A stretch of DNA of 64,000 bases, taken from contig CALMYQ010000224.1 in the NCBI GenBank assembly GCA_937873655.1, positions 25,192 to 89,191 on the forward strand, written 5' to 3'. Position numbers and translations under genes: made by a program. This document shows, piece by piece, positions 7,559-16,428 of this stretch (positions are counted from its first letter, which is position 1; every line of letters begins with the position of its first letter). The notes under the pieces are model-generated. The model ran no database searches. It had not been told where the DNA came from and saw only the letters and a program-made list of their open reading frames with translations. The DNA is from an uncultured Lewinella sp. Lineage in GTDB: Bacteria; Bacteroidota; Bacteroidia; Chitinophagales; Saprospiraceae.

Positions 7559-9073
7559 TTATATGTAGCCCACTTCCTTATCCAAGGGATTGGGCATTTT
7601 TTTTGGGCTCACCTTAGGTAAAAGCTCCGTAAAGGGTACTCCGGCACTGACGGCCTCCAGCCAGGTGGTTATGTGCAAACTGTCGCAAACGTAGAGAAAG
7701 GCGTCTTTGGGAGCTGCTTTCATTTTTTGGGAATAAACCAGGCAAACAGCAGGCAAAGGCGAACGGGCGGTAACAATTTCGGCTATCAGGTCCAGGAAGA
7801 TCCGGTACCCGGCAGAATGTTCTTCCTTCAATTGGAGCTTGAGCAAAGCGGCAACTTTATCAAGGTCGCCGGTTATGATATCTAAAATCATCTGGAGCGC
7901 GACCAACCCTTGCCGGAAGTGCAGCTCCAGGTTTTCTCCTACGTCCCTGGCCCGCATGATATAGAGTTGCGCTCTGCTGTATTTTTCAATGGCAATATTG
8001 AAGACGACCAGGCTCAGGTAAATAAGACCGGCAATCCGGTCCTCCTCCTGGTTGTATTTCCGCAGGTGCCGGAGTATTATTTTTTTAAAATCAGGGGGAA
8101 GGTTTTTGTACTGACTGGTATAAAGGATCATCTTCAACCGCAGATACAGGAAGTGGTTGAAGTGGATCTGAAGGGCCGGCTGGCGTTCAACCAGATCAAG
8201 GGTTTCTGAAATCACATTCTCAACCTCATCGTAATAGGCCTTCTCAAAGCAGTAATTGGCGTAATTTCGCAAGGCGGACAGATAAAGCAGGCCCATATTT
8301 TCCTGAAATTCGGGATTTTTCCGAAACAGGATTATAGCCTGTTTCCGGTATTTCAGCTGGGCTTCGAGGTCGCCGAGGATCGAGTGAATGAAAATATAAA
8401 TGGAAAAATAAGACAACCTGGTCCGAACCGGCAAGGTCGCCAGGTCCACTTTGTCCAGGGTTTGCTGAAGAGACAAGGCGTACTCGGCATCCTCTCTGGT
8501 ATAACTGGAAGGCCGGCTTCTGGCGATATCCTGAATCCGGGTGACCATTTCCATATATCCCAGGTGCATTTGCATATGCTCTACGCTTTGGCGAATGGTC
8601 CGGAGGAAATCCGCCGTACCGGAAATGACCTGTTCCAGCCGGTGGTAGAAGATATAGATCTCCTTGTAGGCCACTTCGATGAGGTAAGTGAATTCCTGGT
8701 ATTTCTCGCAAAGCTTGCGCACCTTGCCCAATTGCTGGGCCGCGTGATCCATCAATTGCTTGCTCAACAGGATGTCTACTTCTTCGAGCCCCTGGCGGAT
8801 CTTGCTGAGCGCAGATTCCTTGAAATGCTCCGTCACCAGGCTTTTCATGAGCAGTTCGCTCAGCTGGATCTTGAGGACCTTGTATTGGCGGGCAGTTTTA
8901 GGGCCGAGCGCAGCTTTGATCTCTTTTTCGTCATAAGCTTTTTGCCCGTTGATCAGGTCAAAAATATCCGACAGGACGGCCTTGTCGGATGCGAAGTGTA
9001 CCCGGAAAAAACGCTTTTCCGCAGGCGTCATGGCATGTATGAGCTGAAAGATATGATCCTGAGGCGTCCTCAT
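7559..9073 (-). CDS. Helical-repeat cytosolic protein of the Bacteroidota 'SEKR' type
   Basis: This protein of about 504 residues has no signal peptide. It is predicted to be almost entirely alpha-helical, with TPR-like spacing. The N terminus (PAEKRFFRVHFAS, then a DIFDLINGQKAYDEKEI block and ELLMKSLV) resembles a large Bacteroidota paralogous family whose N terminus reads like SKSEKRYFKLF. The function of that family is unknown to me. I chose the ATG at 9073, which starts 2 bases after the ferritin stop codon (9075-9077), over the ATG at 9100 that would overlap ferritin. An AAGGAG lies about 12 bases upstream of 9073. Translational coupling to ferritin is likely. Confidence 0.7.
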   Translation of the reverse strand: MRTPQDHIFQLIHAMTPAEKRFFRVHFASDKAVLSDIFDLINGQKAYDEKEIKAALGPKTARQYKVLKIQLSELLMKSLVTEHFKESALSKIRQGLEEVDILLSKQLMDHAAQQLGKVRKLCEKYQEFTYLIEVAYKEIYIFYHRLEQVISGTADFLRTIRQSVEHMQMHLGYMEMVTRIQDIARSRPSSYTREDAEYALSLQQTLDKVDLATLPVRTRLSYFSIYIFIHSILGDLEAQLKYRKQAIILFRKNPEFQENMGLLYLSALRNYANYCFEKAYYDEVENVISETLDLVERQPALQIHFNHFLYLRLKMILYTSQYKNLPPDFKKIILRHLRKYNQEEDRIAGLIYLSLVVFNIAIEKYSRAQLYIMRARDVGENLELHFRQGLVALQMILDIITGDLDKVAALLKLQLKEEHSAGYRIFLDLIAEIVTARSPLPAVCLVYSQKMKAAPKDAFLYVCDSLHITTWLEAVSAGVPFTELLPKVSPKKMPNPLDKEVGYI

Positions 9074-9074
9074 G

Positions 9075-9605
9075 CTAGGTGGCGGCTCCTTGTGTTGCAT
9101 CGGCCGCAGCCTGGGCCTGGTTGATCCGTTCTACCTCCTTATCGATATAATAGAGACATTGCGGGCCGTCCCCGATGAGTTTGATCCGGTCCAGGATGGT
9201 CCGCATCAGGGTTTCTTCTTCCCGTTGTTCATCGACGTACCATTGCAGGAACTGAAAAGTGGCGAGGTCCTTTTCCTCGCTCGCCAGTTCAACCAATTGA
9301 TGGATGGACCGGGTGACCTTCTGCTCGTGTTCATAAACATTGTTGAACATAGCCTGTACGCTGTCGTAGAAATGAGGCGGTTCGGCTATGGCCGGCGTCA
9401 GGGGATGGCCGTCCAGTTCGAGAATATAGTTGAAGATCCTGAGCATATGCTGCCGCTCTTCCTCCGACTGGCGGCGCATGAACGCGGCGCATCCCTGCAT
9501 GGCTTCCCGGTCGCACCAGGCCGCCATGGATAAATACAGGAAGGAAGCATACCCCTCCATCGCCATTTGTTCGTTCAGCGCCGATTCTATTTTTTTTGAA
9601 AGCAT
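9075..9605 (-). CDS. ftnA: Ferritin (non-haem iron storage)
   Basis: This 176-residue ferritin oxidises Fe(II) and stores it as a mineral inside a 24-subunit shell. The complete ferroxidase site is present at the canonical positions: E17, E50, H53, E94, Q127 and E130. The short Ala/Gln-rich C-terminal tail (about 165-176) extends beyond the usual helix E region. A minus-strand TACCTTTA box at 9643-9650, close to the -7 consensus, lies about 40 bases upstream of the start and would give ferritin its own promoter, independent of the HD-PycTM gene. The next gene follows after only 1 base. Confidence 0.93.
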   Translation of the reverse strand: MLSKKIESALNEQMAMEGYASFLYLSMAAWCDREAMQGCAAFMRRQSEEERQHMLRIFNYILELDGHPLTPAIAEPPHFYDSVQAMFNNVYEHEQKVTRSIHQLVELASEEKDLATFQFLQWYVDEQREEETLMRTILDRIKLIGDGPQCLYYIDKEVERINQAQAAADATQGAAT

Positions 9606-9650
9606 ATCCTTTTCAATTTTTTTTATTCACGAAAATGGTAATTAAAGGTA

Positions 9651-10862
9651 TCACCATAAGATAAACGCCAACGCAAAACCAACGACCGCGATGATCAGGC
9701 CGTACATGAATACGGTGTAACACATGGCCAGGTACCGGTATTTTTTGGCCAGTACGACCCCCAGGTAATAGAGGTCCTTTGTCATGGATGTATAAAGAAA
9801 GTCGCTGTCCTTGATCAATTCCATCATGCCCCAGTGGAAATCCTCGATGCCCATTTTATAGAAATTCCCGAAAAACAGGAGGTTTGCGCGCTTGTTTTCA
9901 ATGTCCTCGCGGGTGAAGCGGCCTTCGGTCACCTTGGGGCGTGTAGACAGGATGGCAAAAACGAGCGCCGTCAGGCAAACCGCCAGCAGGATAGCCGTAG
10001 GCACCACCAGTTTGGGCATGGCGTCGAAGCGGGGCACCAGGTTGGAAATGACGATAGAAATAATGATCGCATTGATACTCAGCATGATATTCGCCTTGTT
10101 ATCGGCAATGGAACTGAGGCTGATATGGGTCCGGTAAGTGGTCCGGTACATGGTTTCCACGCCCCGGCCCAGGTTGATCTGTTTAAGGTCGATTTCGCTT
10201 GACGGGGTGTTCTTTTTCTTTTTTTTGCCGTCGGTTTTGTCGTTGGCCGGAGAAGGGCTGAGCCGGAGTTTCTGTTTCAGCAACTGCTGGACATGCTTTT
10301 CCTTTCGCTTGCCGAACAACTCCCGCGCTACGCCGGTATGGTATTGATGGTTGGCGATGAAGTTCAGTTCAAAATCAACCCATTCCTGTTCGGACATGAT
10401 CTTCTTGCGGGTCAGCGACAACTCTTGCCGGAGCTTGCCGCAACGATCCCAGTACCATTCGCTGCCGAGGTGGCTCAGGTCGGCATCGCAGACGATCTCT
10501 TCCAGCAGGCCGTTGGGCTTTTGCGGCAATTGGGTGGCCATGATGCATCCCGTTATCTCTGCAAGCTCCGCTTCCGGCAAGTCGTATTTCTTCAGGAATT
10601 CAACCGCGTATTCCGCGCTTCGGTTTTCATGCCCGTCGGGGCCTTTGTCATACCCGATGTCGTGAAACCAGCAGGCGATCTGAATGACTTCCCGCTCCTT
10701 TTCGGTCAATTCATACCCATCTGAGATTTTGATCGCGGAATCCAGTACGTACCTGGTATGGGTCAGGTCATGATAAACATACTCACCGGAGATCTGTTTG
10801 TCAAAAAACGACACCACATAGGCTTCCACTGCTTGCAGCAATTGATCTGCTCCTGTTTCCAT
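9651..10862 (-). CDS. HD-domain phosphohydrolase fused to a PycTM (Pycsar effector-type) membrane domain
   Basis: This protein has 403 residues in two parts. Residues about 1-200 form an HD phosphohydrolase: H31 and H35 in HDLTHTRYVL, the His-Asp pair H67-D68 in CWFHDIGYDKG, and D126/D128 in CDADLSHLG. A Lys-rich linker (about 208-218) leads to residues 240-403. These start with TTYRTHISLSSIADNKANIM and continue with transmembrane segments near 259-275, 287-305 and 382-402. This matches the PycTM/DUF5706 family, membrane effectors of Pycsar anti-phage systems. No cyclase gene is adjacent. HD domains hydrolyse nucleotides or cyclic nucleotides, so a membrane-bound nucleotide-responsive role is inferred. 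It could be a housekeeping relative rather than a defence gene. Confidence 0.85.
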   Translation of the reverse strand: METGADQLLQAVEAYVVSFFDKQISGEYVYHDLTHTRYVLDSAIKISDGYELTEKEREVIQIACWFHDIGYDKGPDGHENRSAEYAVEFLKKYDLPEAELAEITGCIMATQLPQKPNGLLEEIVCDADLSHLGSEWYWDRCGKLRQELSLTRKKIMSEQEWVDFELNFIANHQYHTGVARELFGKRKEKHVQQLLKQKLRLSPSPANDKTDGKKKKKNTPSSEIDLKQINLGRGVETMYRTTYRTHISLSSIADNKANIMLSINAIIISIVISNLVPRFDAMPKLVVPTAILLAVCLTALVFAILSTRPKVTEGRFTREDIENKRANLLFFGNFYKMGIEDFHWGMMELIKDSDFLYTSMTKDLYYLGVVLAKKYRYLAMCYTVFMYGLIIAVVGFALAFILW

Positions 10863-11250
10863 ACTTTAATTTTCGGGCCGGAAAATTAAAAAAATTATAC
10901 CATAAGGCCCGCAAATTACAAATTACGACTATTTATATCTTTTCCCATGCCGGATTACGAGGCCGATATCCTGCATCAAGGTGCGATTGATCAAAATAAA
11001 CTGCCTTTTTGTCCAGTTTACAGGCATGTGGCCCCGATAAGGGCGTTGCACGGATCGATGGCACAGATCTTGCACAAGGTCCCTGATGCGGATTAATCTG
11101 CAATTTACTGTCAAATTGACACGGAAACTGGATTAGGTTTGGTTAATTTCATAATTTGCCAACGGAAAGCCCCCGGAAACAATTGCCGGACAGGGCCTTT
11201 CCGAAGCCGGCGGATTCAACCCCGGAGCGTTACCGGTACAAAGCGTTTAT
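10863..11250. other. Divergent intergenic region upstream of lon
   Basis: No gene is seen in these 388 bases. They should hold promoters for the HD-PycTM gene (minus) and lon (plus). An imperfect dyad at 11164-11202 (GGAAAGCCC ... GGGCCTTTCC, with an inner CCGG/CCGG) lies about 50 bases before the lon start and could be a 5' UTR hairpin. A partial -7-like word (ATAATTTG) lies near 11151-11158, but its spacing is poor. Confidence 0.4.
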
Positions 11251-13653
11251 ATGTTCGAAGAAATATTTGCCCAACAAGGATTTGAAGACGAAGTGGATTT
11301 TTTCCCGCTGATGCCCATGGAGGAGGAGGAAGAGATCCAGAATGACGAAGTATTTCCGACCGTTCTGCCCGTTTTAGCATTGAAAAATACGGTACTTTTT
11401 CCTGGAATCGTCATCCCGATCACCATCGGCAGGGACAAGTCCATCAAAGCTGTCAACAAAGCCTACGAGGAAGGCCGCATCGTCGCGGTTTTGTCCCAAC
11501 GCGACAGCAATGTCGAAGATCCCCTCCCCTCCGATCTGTACGATATCGGCACCATTGCGCGGATCCTGAAATTGCTTCGCATGCCCGACGGCTCCATAAC
11601 GGCCATCCTCCAGGGGCGCCGCCGCTTCCAACTGGAAGAGATTACCCGGGATACCCCCTTCATGGAAGGCAAGATCAGCATGCTTGAGTACCAAAACCCA
11701 AAAAACAAACTGGAATTCGAAGCCCTGATCGCTTCCATTCTCGACCTGGCCAAGCAGATCATCGAACTGTCCCCGAATATCCCTTCGGAGGCCATGGTCA
11801 TGCTGCGCAACATCAATAACCCCGGATTCCTGCTCAATTTTATCGCCTCCAACCTGGGATCCAAGATCCAGATCAAGCAGAAGATACTTGAGATCAACGA
11901 CCTCCGGGAAAAAGCCGATACCATACTCCGCCAGCTCAACAGCGAATTGCAACTGCTGGAACTCAAAGACCAGATCGAGAACAAGGTCAGGGGGGACATA
12001 GAAAAACAGCAACGCGATTATTTTCTCAACCAACAGCTCAAAACCATTCAGGAAGAGCTCGGACAAAGCCCGCAGGAAGAAGAGATCGATTCGATGATCC
12101 TGAAGGCCAAGCGCAAAAAATGGCCCAAGCCCGCTGCCGATACCTTCTTCCGGGAAATCAACAAGCTCAAAAGGATCAATCCGCAAGTAGCGGAATATTC
12201 CATCCAGCTCACTTACCTCGAATTGCTGCTGGAGCTTCCCTGGGACGAATACACCAAGGATAACTTCAACCTGAAACGGGTAAAAGAAGTACTCGACCGG
12301 GACCACTTCGGCCTGGAAAAGGTGAAGGAAAGAATCCTCGAACACCTGGCGGTCCTGAAACTGAAAGGCGATATGAAAGCGCCCATCCTTTGCCTCGTCG
12401 GCCCTCCTGGCGTCGGTAAGACCTCCCTGGGCAAATCCATCGCCAAAGCCCTCAAGCGCAAGTTCGTCCGGATGTCGCTCGGCGGGCTGCACGACGAATC
12501 GGAGATCAGGGGCCACCGGAAGACCTATATCGGCGCCATGCCGGGCCGCATTATCCAGTCCATCAAACGGGCAGGCGCTTCCAATCCGGTCTTCATCCTG
12601 GATGAGATCGATAAAGTTGGTAAGGATTTCCGCGGGGATCCCTCCTCAGCCTTGCTGGAGGTACTGGACCCCGAACAGAATTCCACTTTCTATGACAATT
12701 ATCTGGAACTCGAATACGATCTTTCCAAGGTGCTGTTCATCGCTACCTCCAATTCATTGAGCACCATCCAGCCCGCGCTGCTCGACCGGATGGAGATCAT
12801 CCAGATCAGCGGTTACTCTACCGAAGAAAAGGTGGAGATCGCCAAAAGGCACCTGATCCCCGAACAGCGCAAGGAACACGGCCTGGAAAAGAATCACGTC
12901 AAGGTGCAGCCCAAGGCCATAGAAAAGATCATACAGGACTATACCCGGGAATCGGGGGTCCGGTCGCTCAATCGCCAGATCGCCGGGGTGATGCGCCATG
13001 TAGCCAAGAAAGTAGCCATGGAGGAAACCTCATCCGAAACCGTAAAACCGGCCGACCTTAAGGAAATCCTCGGCCCTACCCGGTTTTCTTCGGACATGTA
13101 CCAGGATGCGGGCACATCCGGCGTAGCCATCGGATTGGCCTGGACGGAAGTCGGCGGCGATATCCTTTTCATCGAGTCGAGCCTGAGTAAAGGCAAAGGC
13201 GGCCTTACCCTGACCGGCAACCTGGGCGATGTGATGAAAGAATCCGCTACAACTGCGCTGAGTTTCATCAAGGCCCATTGCCAGGAACTGAATATCGACA
13301 GCGAGGTGTTCGGCGAAAATGATGTGCACCTCCACGTACCGGAAGGAGCGATCCCGAAGGACGGCCCATCGGCCGGAGTCACCATGCTGACCGCACTGAC
13401 CTCAGCCTTCACAAAGCGGCCGGTCAAACCCTATCTGGCCATGACCGGTGAGATCACGCTCCGGGGCAAGGTCCTGCCGGTGGGCGGCATCAAGGAAAAG
13501 ATCCTGGCCGCCAAACGGGCCGGCATCAAAACCGTCATTTTGTGCAAAGAGAATGAGAAGCATGTGGATGAGATCACCCCGGAATACATCCAGGGCATGA
13601 AGTTCGAGTATGTTACCCGGATGACGCAGGTCCTTGACCTTGCACTGGCGTAA
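11251..13653 (+). CDS. lon: ATP-dependent endopeptidase La (Lon protease)
   Basis: This 800-residue Lon degrades misfolded and short-lived regulatory proteins. Domains in order: an acidic N-terminal extension (about 1-35, rich in Glu/Asp); the N-terminal substrate domain beginning VLPVLALKNTVLFPG; a coiled helical region; the AAA module with Walker A GPPGVGKTS at 384-392; FILDEIDKVG as Walker B; then the Ser-Lys proteolytic domain with S707 in KDGPSAGV and K750 in GGIKEK. The Ser-Lys spacing of 43 residues equals that of E. coli Lon (S679/K722). It is monocistronic, with a possible structured 5' UTR. No heat-shock element was recognised. Confidence 0.97.
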   Translation: MFEEIFAQQGFEDEVDFFPLMPMEEEEEIQNDEVFPTVLPVLALKNTVLFPGIVIPITIGRDKSIKAVNKAYEEGRIVAVLSQRDSNVEDPLPSDLYDIGTIARILKLLRMPDGSITAILQGRRRFQLEEITRDTPFMEGKISMLEYQNPKNKLEFEALIASILDLAKQIIELSPNIPSEAMVMLRNINNPGFLLNFIASNLGSKIQIKQKILEINDLREKADTILRQLNSELQLLELKDQIENKVRGDIEKQQRDYFLNQQLKTIQEELGQSPQEEEIDSMILKAKRKKWPKPAADTFFREINKLKRINPQVAEYSIQLTYLELLLELPWDEYTKDNFNLKRVKEVLDRDHFGLEKVKERILEHLAVLKLKGDMKAPILCLVGPPGVGKTSLGKSIAKALKRKFVRMSLGGLHDESEIRGHRKTYIGAMPGRIIQSIKRAGASNPVFILDEIDKVGKDFRGDPSSALLEVLDPEQNSTFYDNYLELEYDLSKVLFIATSNSLSTIQPALLDRMEIIQISGYSTEEKVEIAKRHLIPEQRKEHGLEKNHVKVQPKAIEKIIQDYTRESGVRSLNRQIAGVMRHVAKKVAMEETSSETVKPADLKEILGPTRFSSDMYQDAGTSGVAIGLAWTEVGGDILFIESSLSKGKGGLTLTGNLGDVMKESATTALSFIKAHCQELNIDSEVFGENDVHLHVPEGAIPKDGPSAGVTMLTALTSAFTKRPVKPYLAMTGEITLRGKVLPVGGIKEKILAAKRAGIKTVILCKENEKHVDEITPEYIQGMKFEYVTRMTQVLDLALA

Positions 13654-13802
13654 TTTTGGTTAACAGGCCGTTAAATGCGGCGGGTCAGGAGGCTAAACAA
13701 CGCCTTTATTTGTTATTTAGCTGTCTGATCGAACCTTTTTATTCGGTGACGGGTCTATATTATTAAAAACCCGTTCAAGCAACGGTCAAAGGTCTTTTGC
13801 AT

Positions 13803-14444
13803 ATGAAATACGGTCTTTTTCTGGTTTCGGCTCTGTTCTTACTGTCTTTCGGCCGGCTGTCCGCCCAGACGCCCGACAGCAGCCTTGTCCAGTTCTCCGG
13901 TATGGTGCTCGACGGCAGCAACGAGCAGCTGTTCCCTGTCCCTTATGCCAATATCCTGGTCAAGGACCAGCAGCGGGGTACTTATTCCGACCTCCAGGGG
14001 TTTTTCTCGATCGTCGTTGAAAAAGGCGATGTGATCGTCTTTTCGGCAGTGGGTTATCAGACGGTTGAGTTCAAAATCCCGCAGACCCTCGAAGATGACC
14101 GGTATTCGCTGGTACAGCTGATGACCCAGGATACGATCAACCTGCCCGAAACCGTCGTTTTCCCATGGCCGAACAAGGACCATTTCAAACTGGAATTCCT
14201 CGCTATGGACGTCACGCCCGAATTGCAGGAACGCGCCGCCCGCAACCTCGCCAATGAAAGCCTGCGGCAAATGCGCAACGAAGTGCCCAAAGACGGCACG
14301 GAGAACGGCAGTTATTACCTGCGTCAGCAGGCCCGCGAATATTATTACATAGGCCAGCGGCCGCCGATGAATATCTTCAACCCGATCGCCTGGAAAAAAT
14401 TCTTTGATTCCTGGAAAAACGGCGATTTCAAAAAGAAGAAATAG
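13803..14444 (+). CDS. Exported protein with carboxypeptidase-regulatory-like domain
   Basis: This 213-residue protein has a signal peptide (MKYGLFLVSALFLLSFG ... SAQ). I prefer the ATG at 13803 to the ATG six bases earlier because it begins directly with the Met-Lys signal sequence. Residues about 30-110 form a beta-sandwich of the CarboxypepD_reg-like type (VQFSGMVLDGSNEQLFPVPYANILV ... GTYSDLQGFFSIVV ... VVFSAVGYQ), the same fold that begins many TonB-dependent receptors. The C-terminal half is helical and ends in a Lys-rich tail with no barrel. It stands alone, 143 bases after lon. A periplasmic or outer-membrane-associated role is likely; the specific function is unknown. Confidence 0.78.
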   Translation: MKYGLFLVSALFLLSFGRLSAQTPDSSLVQFSGMVLDGSNEQLFPVPYANILVKDQQRGTYSDLQGFFSIVVEKGDVIVFSAVGYQTVEFKIPQTLEDDRYSLVQLMTQDTINLPETVVFPWPNKDHFKLEFLAMDVTPELQERAARNLANESLRQMRNEVPKDGTENGSYYLRQQAREYYYIGQRPPMNIFNPIAWKKFFDSWKNGDFKKKK

Positions 14445-14595
14445 CGCCGGATCATCGCGCAGATACCCTGTATTTCCCCTTCATGCCGGATTGCCAAACC
14501 TGAAAGGACCTCCGCCGTCAGGCCCGGGTTGTGCAGATTTACCGCCGCGTGCGAAGTAAAAATGCCTAACTTTAGCCGGCAATACTCAATATCCT

Positions 14596-16428
14596 ATGAA
14601 AAAACCGGCTCTTCTTCTTTTAGCTATCTGTAGTTTTTTTCTGACTTCTGCCCAGCAAGGCGCGCAACCGCACGATTTTTCCGTTGAAGAATCCGCAAGA
14701 ATGGACGATTACCTGGAAGCGGTCCAGCTGCTTTCCCCACCGGTAGCCCCGCCCGCCGGCGTGCGCACCATGGCCGAATGGGAGGAAGTGGAAGCGCTGG
14801 TCATTACCTGGACCGGGTACATCGACGTCCTGACGGAGATCGTTCGAAACGCGGTCAACGAATGCCGGGTAATCATCATCGCCGACGACGTGGCCGAGGT
14901 CACCAACCACCTCACCGCGGAAGGCATCCCCATGAACAATGTGGACGTGCTGATCACAGGATACAACACGATCTGGATCAGGGACTACGGCCCCTGGACG
15001 GTTTACAAGGACAACGTCGATAGCCTCTATATTGCCGACTGGATCTACAACCGCCCAAGGCCCAAGGACGATGTGATCCCGGAAACGATTGCCCAGTACT
15101 TCGGACTCCCTTACTACGGCGCGACTACCCCGCCGTTCGATTGGGTGCATACCGGCGGCAACCACCTGCGCGACGGAATGGGAACAGCGTTTTCATCCGA
15201 CCTGGTATTTGCCGAAAATCCGGGCAAGACCGAAGCGGAGATCAATAATATCGCCGGCAAATTCCTCGGCGTCAACAAATACGTCAAATTCCGGCGGCTG
15301 CCTTATGACGGCATCCACCACCTCGACATGCATATGCTCGTCATTGATGAGGAAACCTTGCTGGTCGGCGAATACCCGCAAGGCGTCTCCGACGGCCCCC
15401 AGATCGAAGCCAATATCGCTTATCTGCGCAACAACTTCACTACGCCCTTCGGACACAATTACCGGGTCGAACGGCTGCCGATGCCCCCGGAAGGCGGTTT
15501 CTATCCGTACCAGAACGGCGCATACCGGACTTATTCCAACGCTATTTTCATCAACAAGACCGTGCTTGTTCCCACCTATGAGGAACAATACGATACTACC
15601 GCGCTTCGCATTTACCGGGAAAACCTGCCCGGCTATAATGTGGTCGGCATAACCTGCAACGACATTATCCAGTCGCTGGGCGCCCTGCATTGCATCACCA
15701 AGCTGATCGGCACACGGGATCCGCTCTGGATCGCGCATCCGCGGCTCAGAGACACCTATTCCAGCACAGGTTCCTATCCTGTTGAAGCCATATTGAAGCA
15801 TAAATCGGGCATCCTGGGGGCAACCGTGTTTTACAAAACAGCCGATGATGCCGCTTACACGCCCCTGGCAATGTCTGCGGCGGGTGATGACAAATGGACA
15901 GCGTCCATCCCCGCTTTTCCGGCCGGTACGGAAGTCCGGTATTATATCCAGGCCCTTTCCAACAGCGGCAAATCGGTTGTCCGCCCGCAGGTGGCTCCCG
16001 ACGGATATTTCAGGTTCCTGGTAAAAGCGCCGGAAACGCCCAAGGCCGGCATCTTATTCCCCCGGGGGCCGATCTGTCCGGGCGAAACGATCGCTTTCCG
16101 GGATGATTCCCAGGGCGGGATCGCTACCTGGAGCTGGAGTTTCCCCGGCGGAGAGCCCGCTGCCAGCAATGAGCCCAACCCGGTGGTTGCGTATCCCGAT
16201 TCGGGGACCTACGATGTTTCGCTCACGGTAACCAACCAGGAAGGCGCCGCGGCGGAAGTACTGACCGGCGCCGTCCGGGTCGAAGGCGGCATTCAGCCGT
16301 TTGTTTCGGACTTTACCGGCGGGATCGACCCCCCCCTGGCGGTCATGCAAGGAAACAAAAACCATTCGGGAGGGTCAAACGCCCAAAACCACGCGCTGGG
16401 TGGCACGCGTCTAAAAGGTGCCAAATGA
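14596..16428 (+). CDS. Secreted peptidylarginine/agmatine deiminase-family protein, N-terminal part ending at a premature TGA
   Basis: This frame gives 610 residues with a signal peptide (about 1-20). The catalytic domain belongs to the porphyromonas-type peptidylarginine deiminase family (agmatine deiminase superfamily). Visible motifs are WIRDYGPW, HTGGNHLRDG, HHLDMHMLV, NGAYRTYSN and catalytic C366 in GALHCITK. Such enzymes hydrolyse guanidino groups to citrulline-type products plus ammonia. An Ig-like segment (about 395-480) and a PKD domain (about 495-565) follow. The frame stops at TGA 16426-16428, but the same frame reopens at once and encodes the expected C-terminal domains to 17355. 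A single TGG-to-TGA change would explain this. A C8 tract at 16329-16336 and about 30 uninformative residues before the stop make a sequencing or assembly error also possible. A -7-like TAACTTTA is at 14567-14574. Confidence 0.8.
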   Translation: MKKPALLLLAICSFFLTSAQQGAQPHDFSVEESARMDDYLEAVQLLSPPVAPPAGVRTMAEWEEVEALVITWTGYIDVLTEIVRNAVNECRVIIIADDVAEVTNHLTAEGIPMNNVDVLITGYNTIWIRDYGPWTVYKDNVDSLYIADWIYNRPRPKDDVIPETIAQYFGLPYYGATTPPFDWVHTGGNHLRDGMGTAFSSDLVFAENPGKTEAEINNIAGKFLGVNKYVKFRRLPYDGIHHLDMHMLVIDEETLLVGEYPQGVSDGPQIEANIAYLRNNFTTPFGHNYRVERLPMPPEGGFYPYQNGAYRTYSNAIFINKTVLVPTYEEQYDTTALRIYRENLPGYNVVGITCNDIIQSLGALHCITKLIGTRDPLWIAHPRLRDTYSSTGSYPVEAILKHKSGILGATVFYKTADDAAYTPLAMSAAGDDKWTASIPAFPAGTEVRYYIQALSNSGKSVVRPQVAPDGYFRFLVKAPETPKAGILFPRGPICPGETIAFRDDSQGGIATWSWSFPGGEPAASNEPNPVVAYPDSGTYDVSLTVTNQEGAAAEVLTGAVRVEGGIQPFVSDFTGGIDPPLAVMQGNKNHSGGSNAQNHALGGTRLKGAK

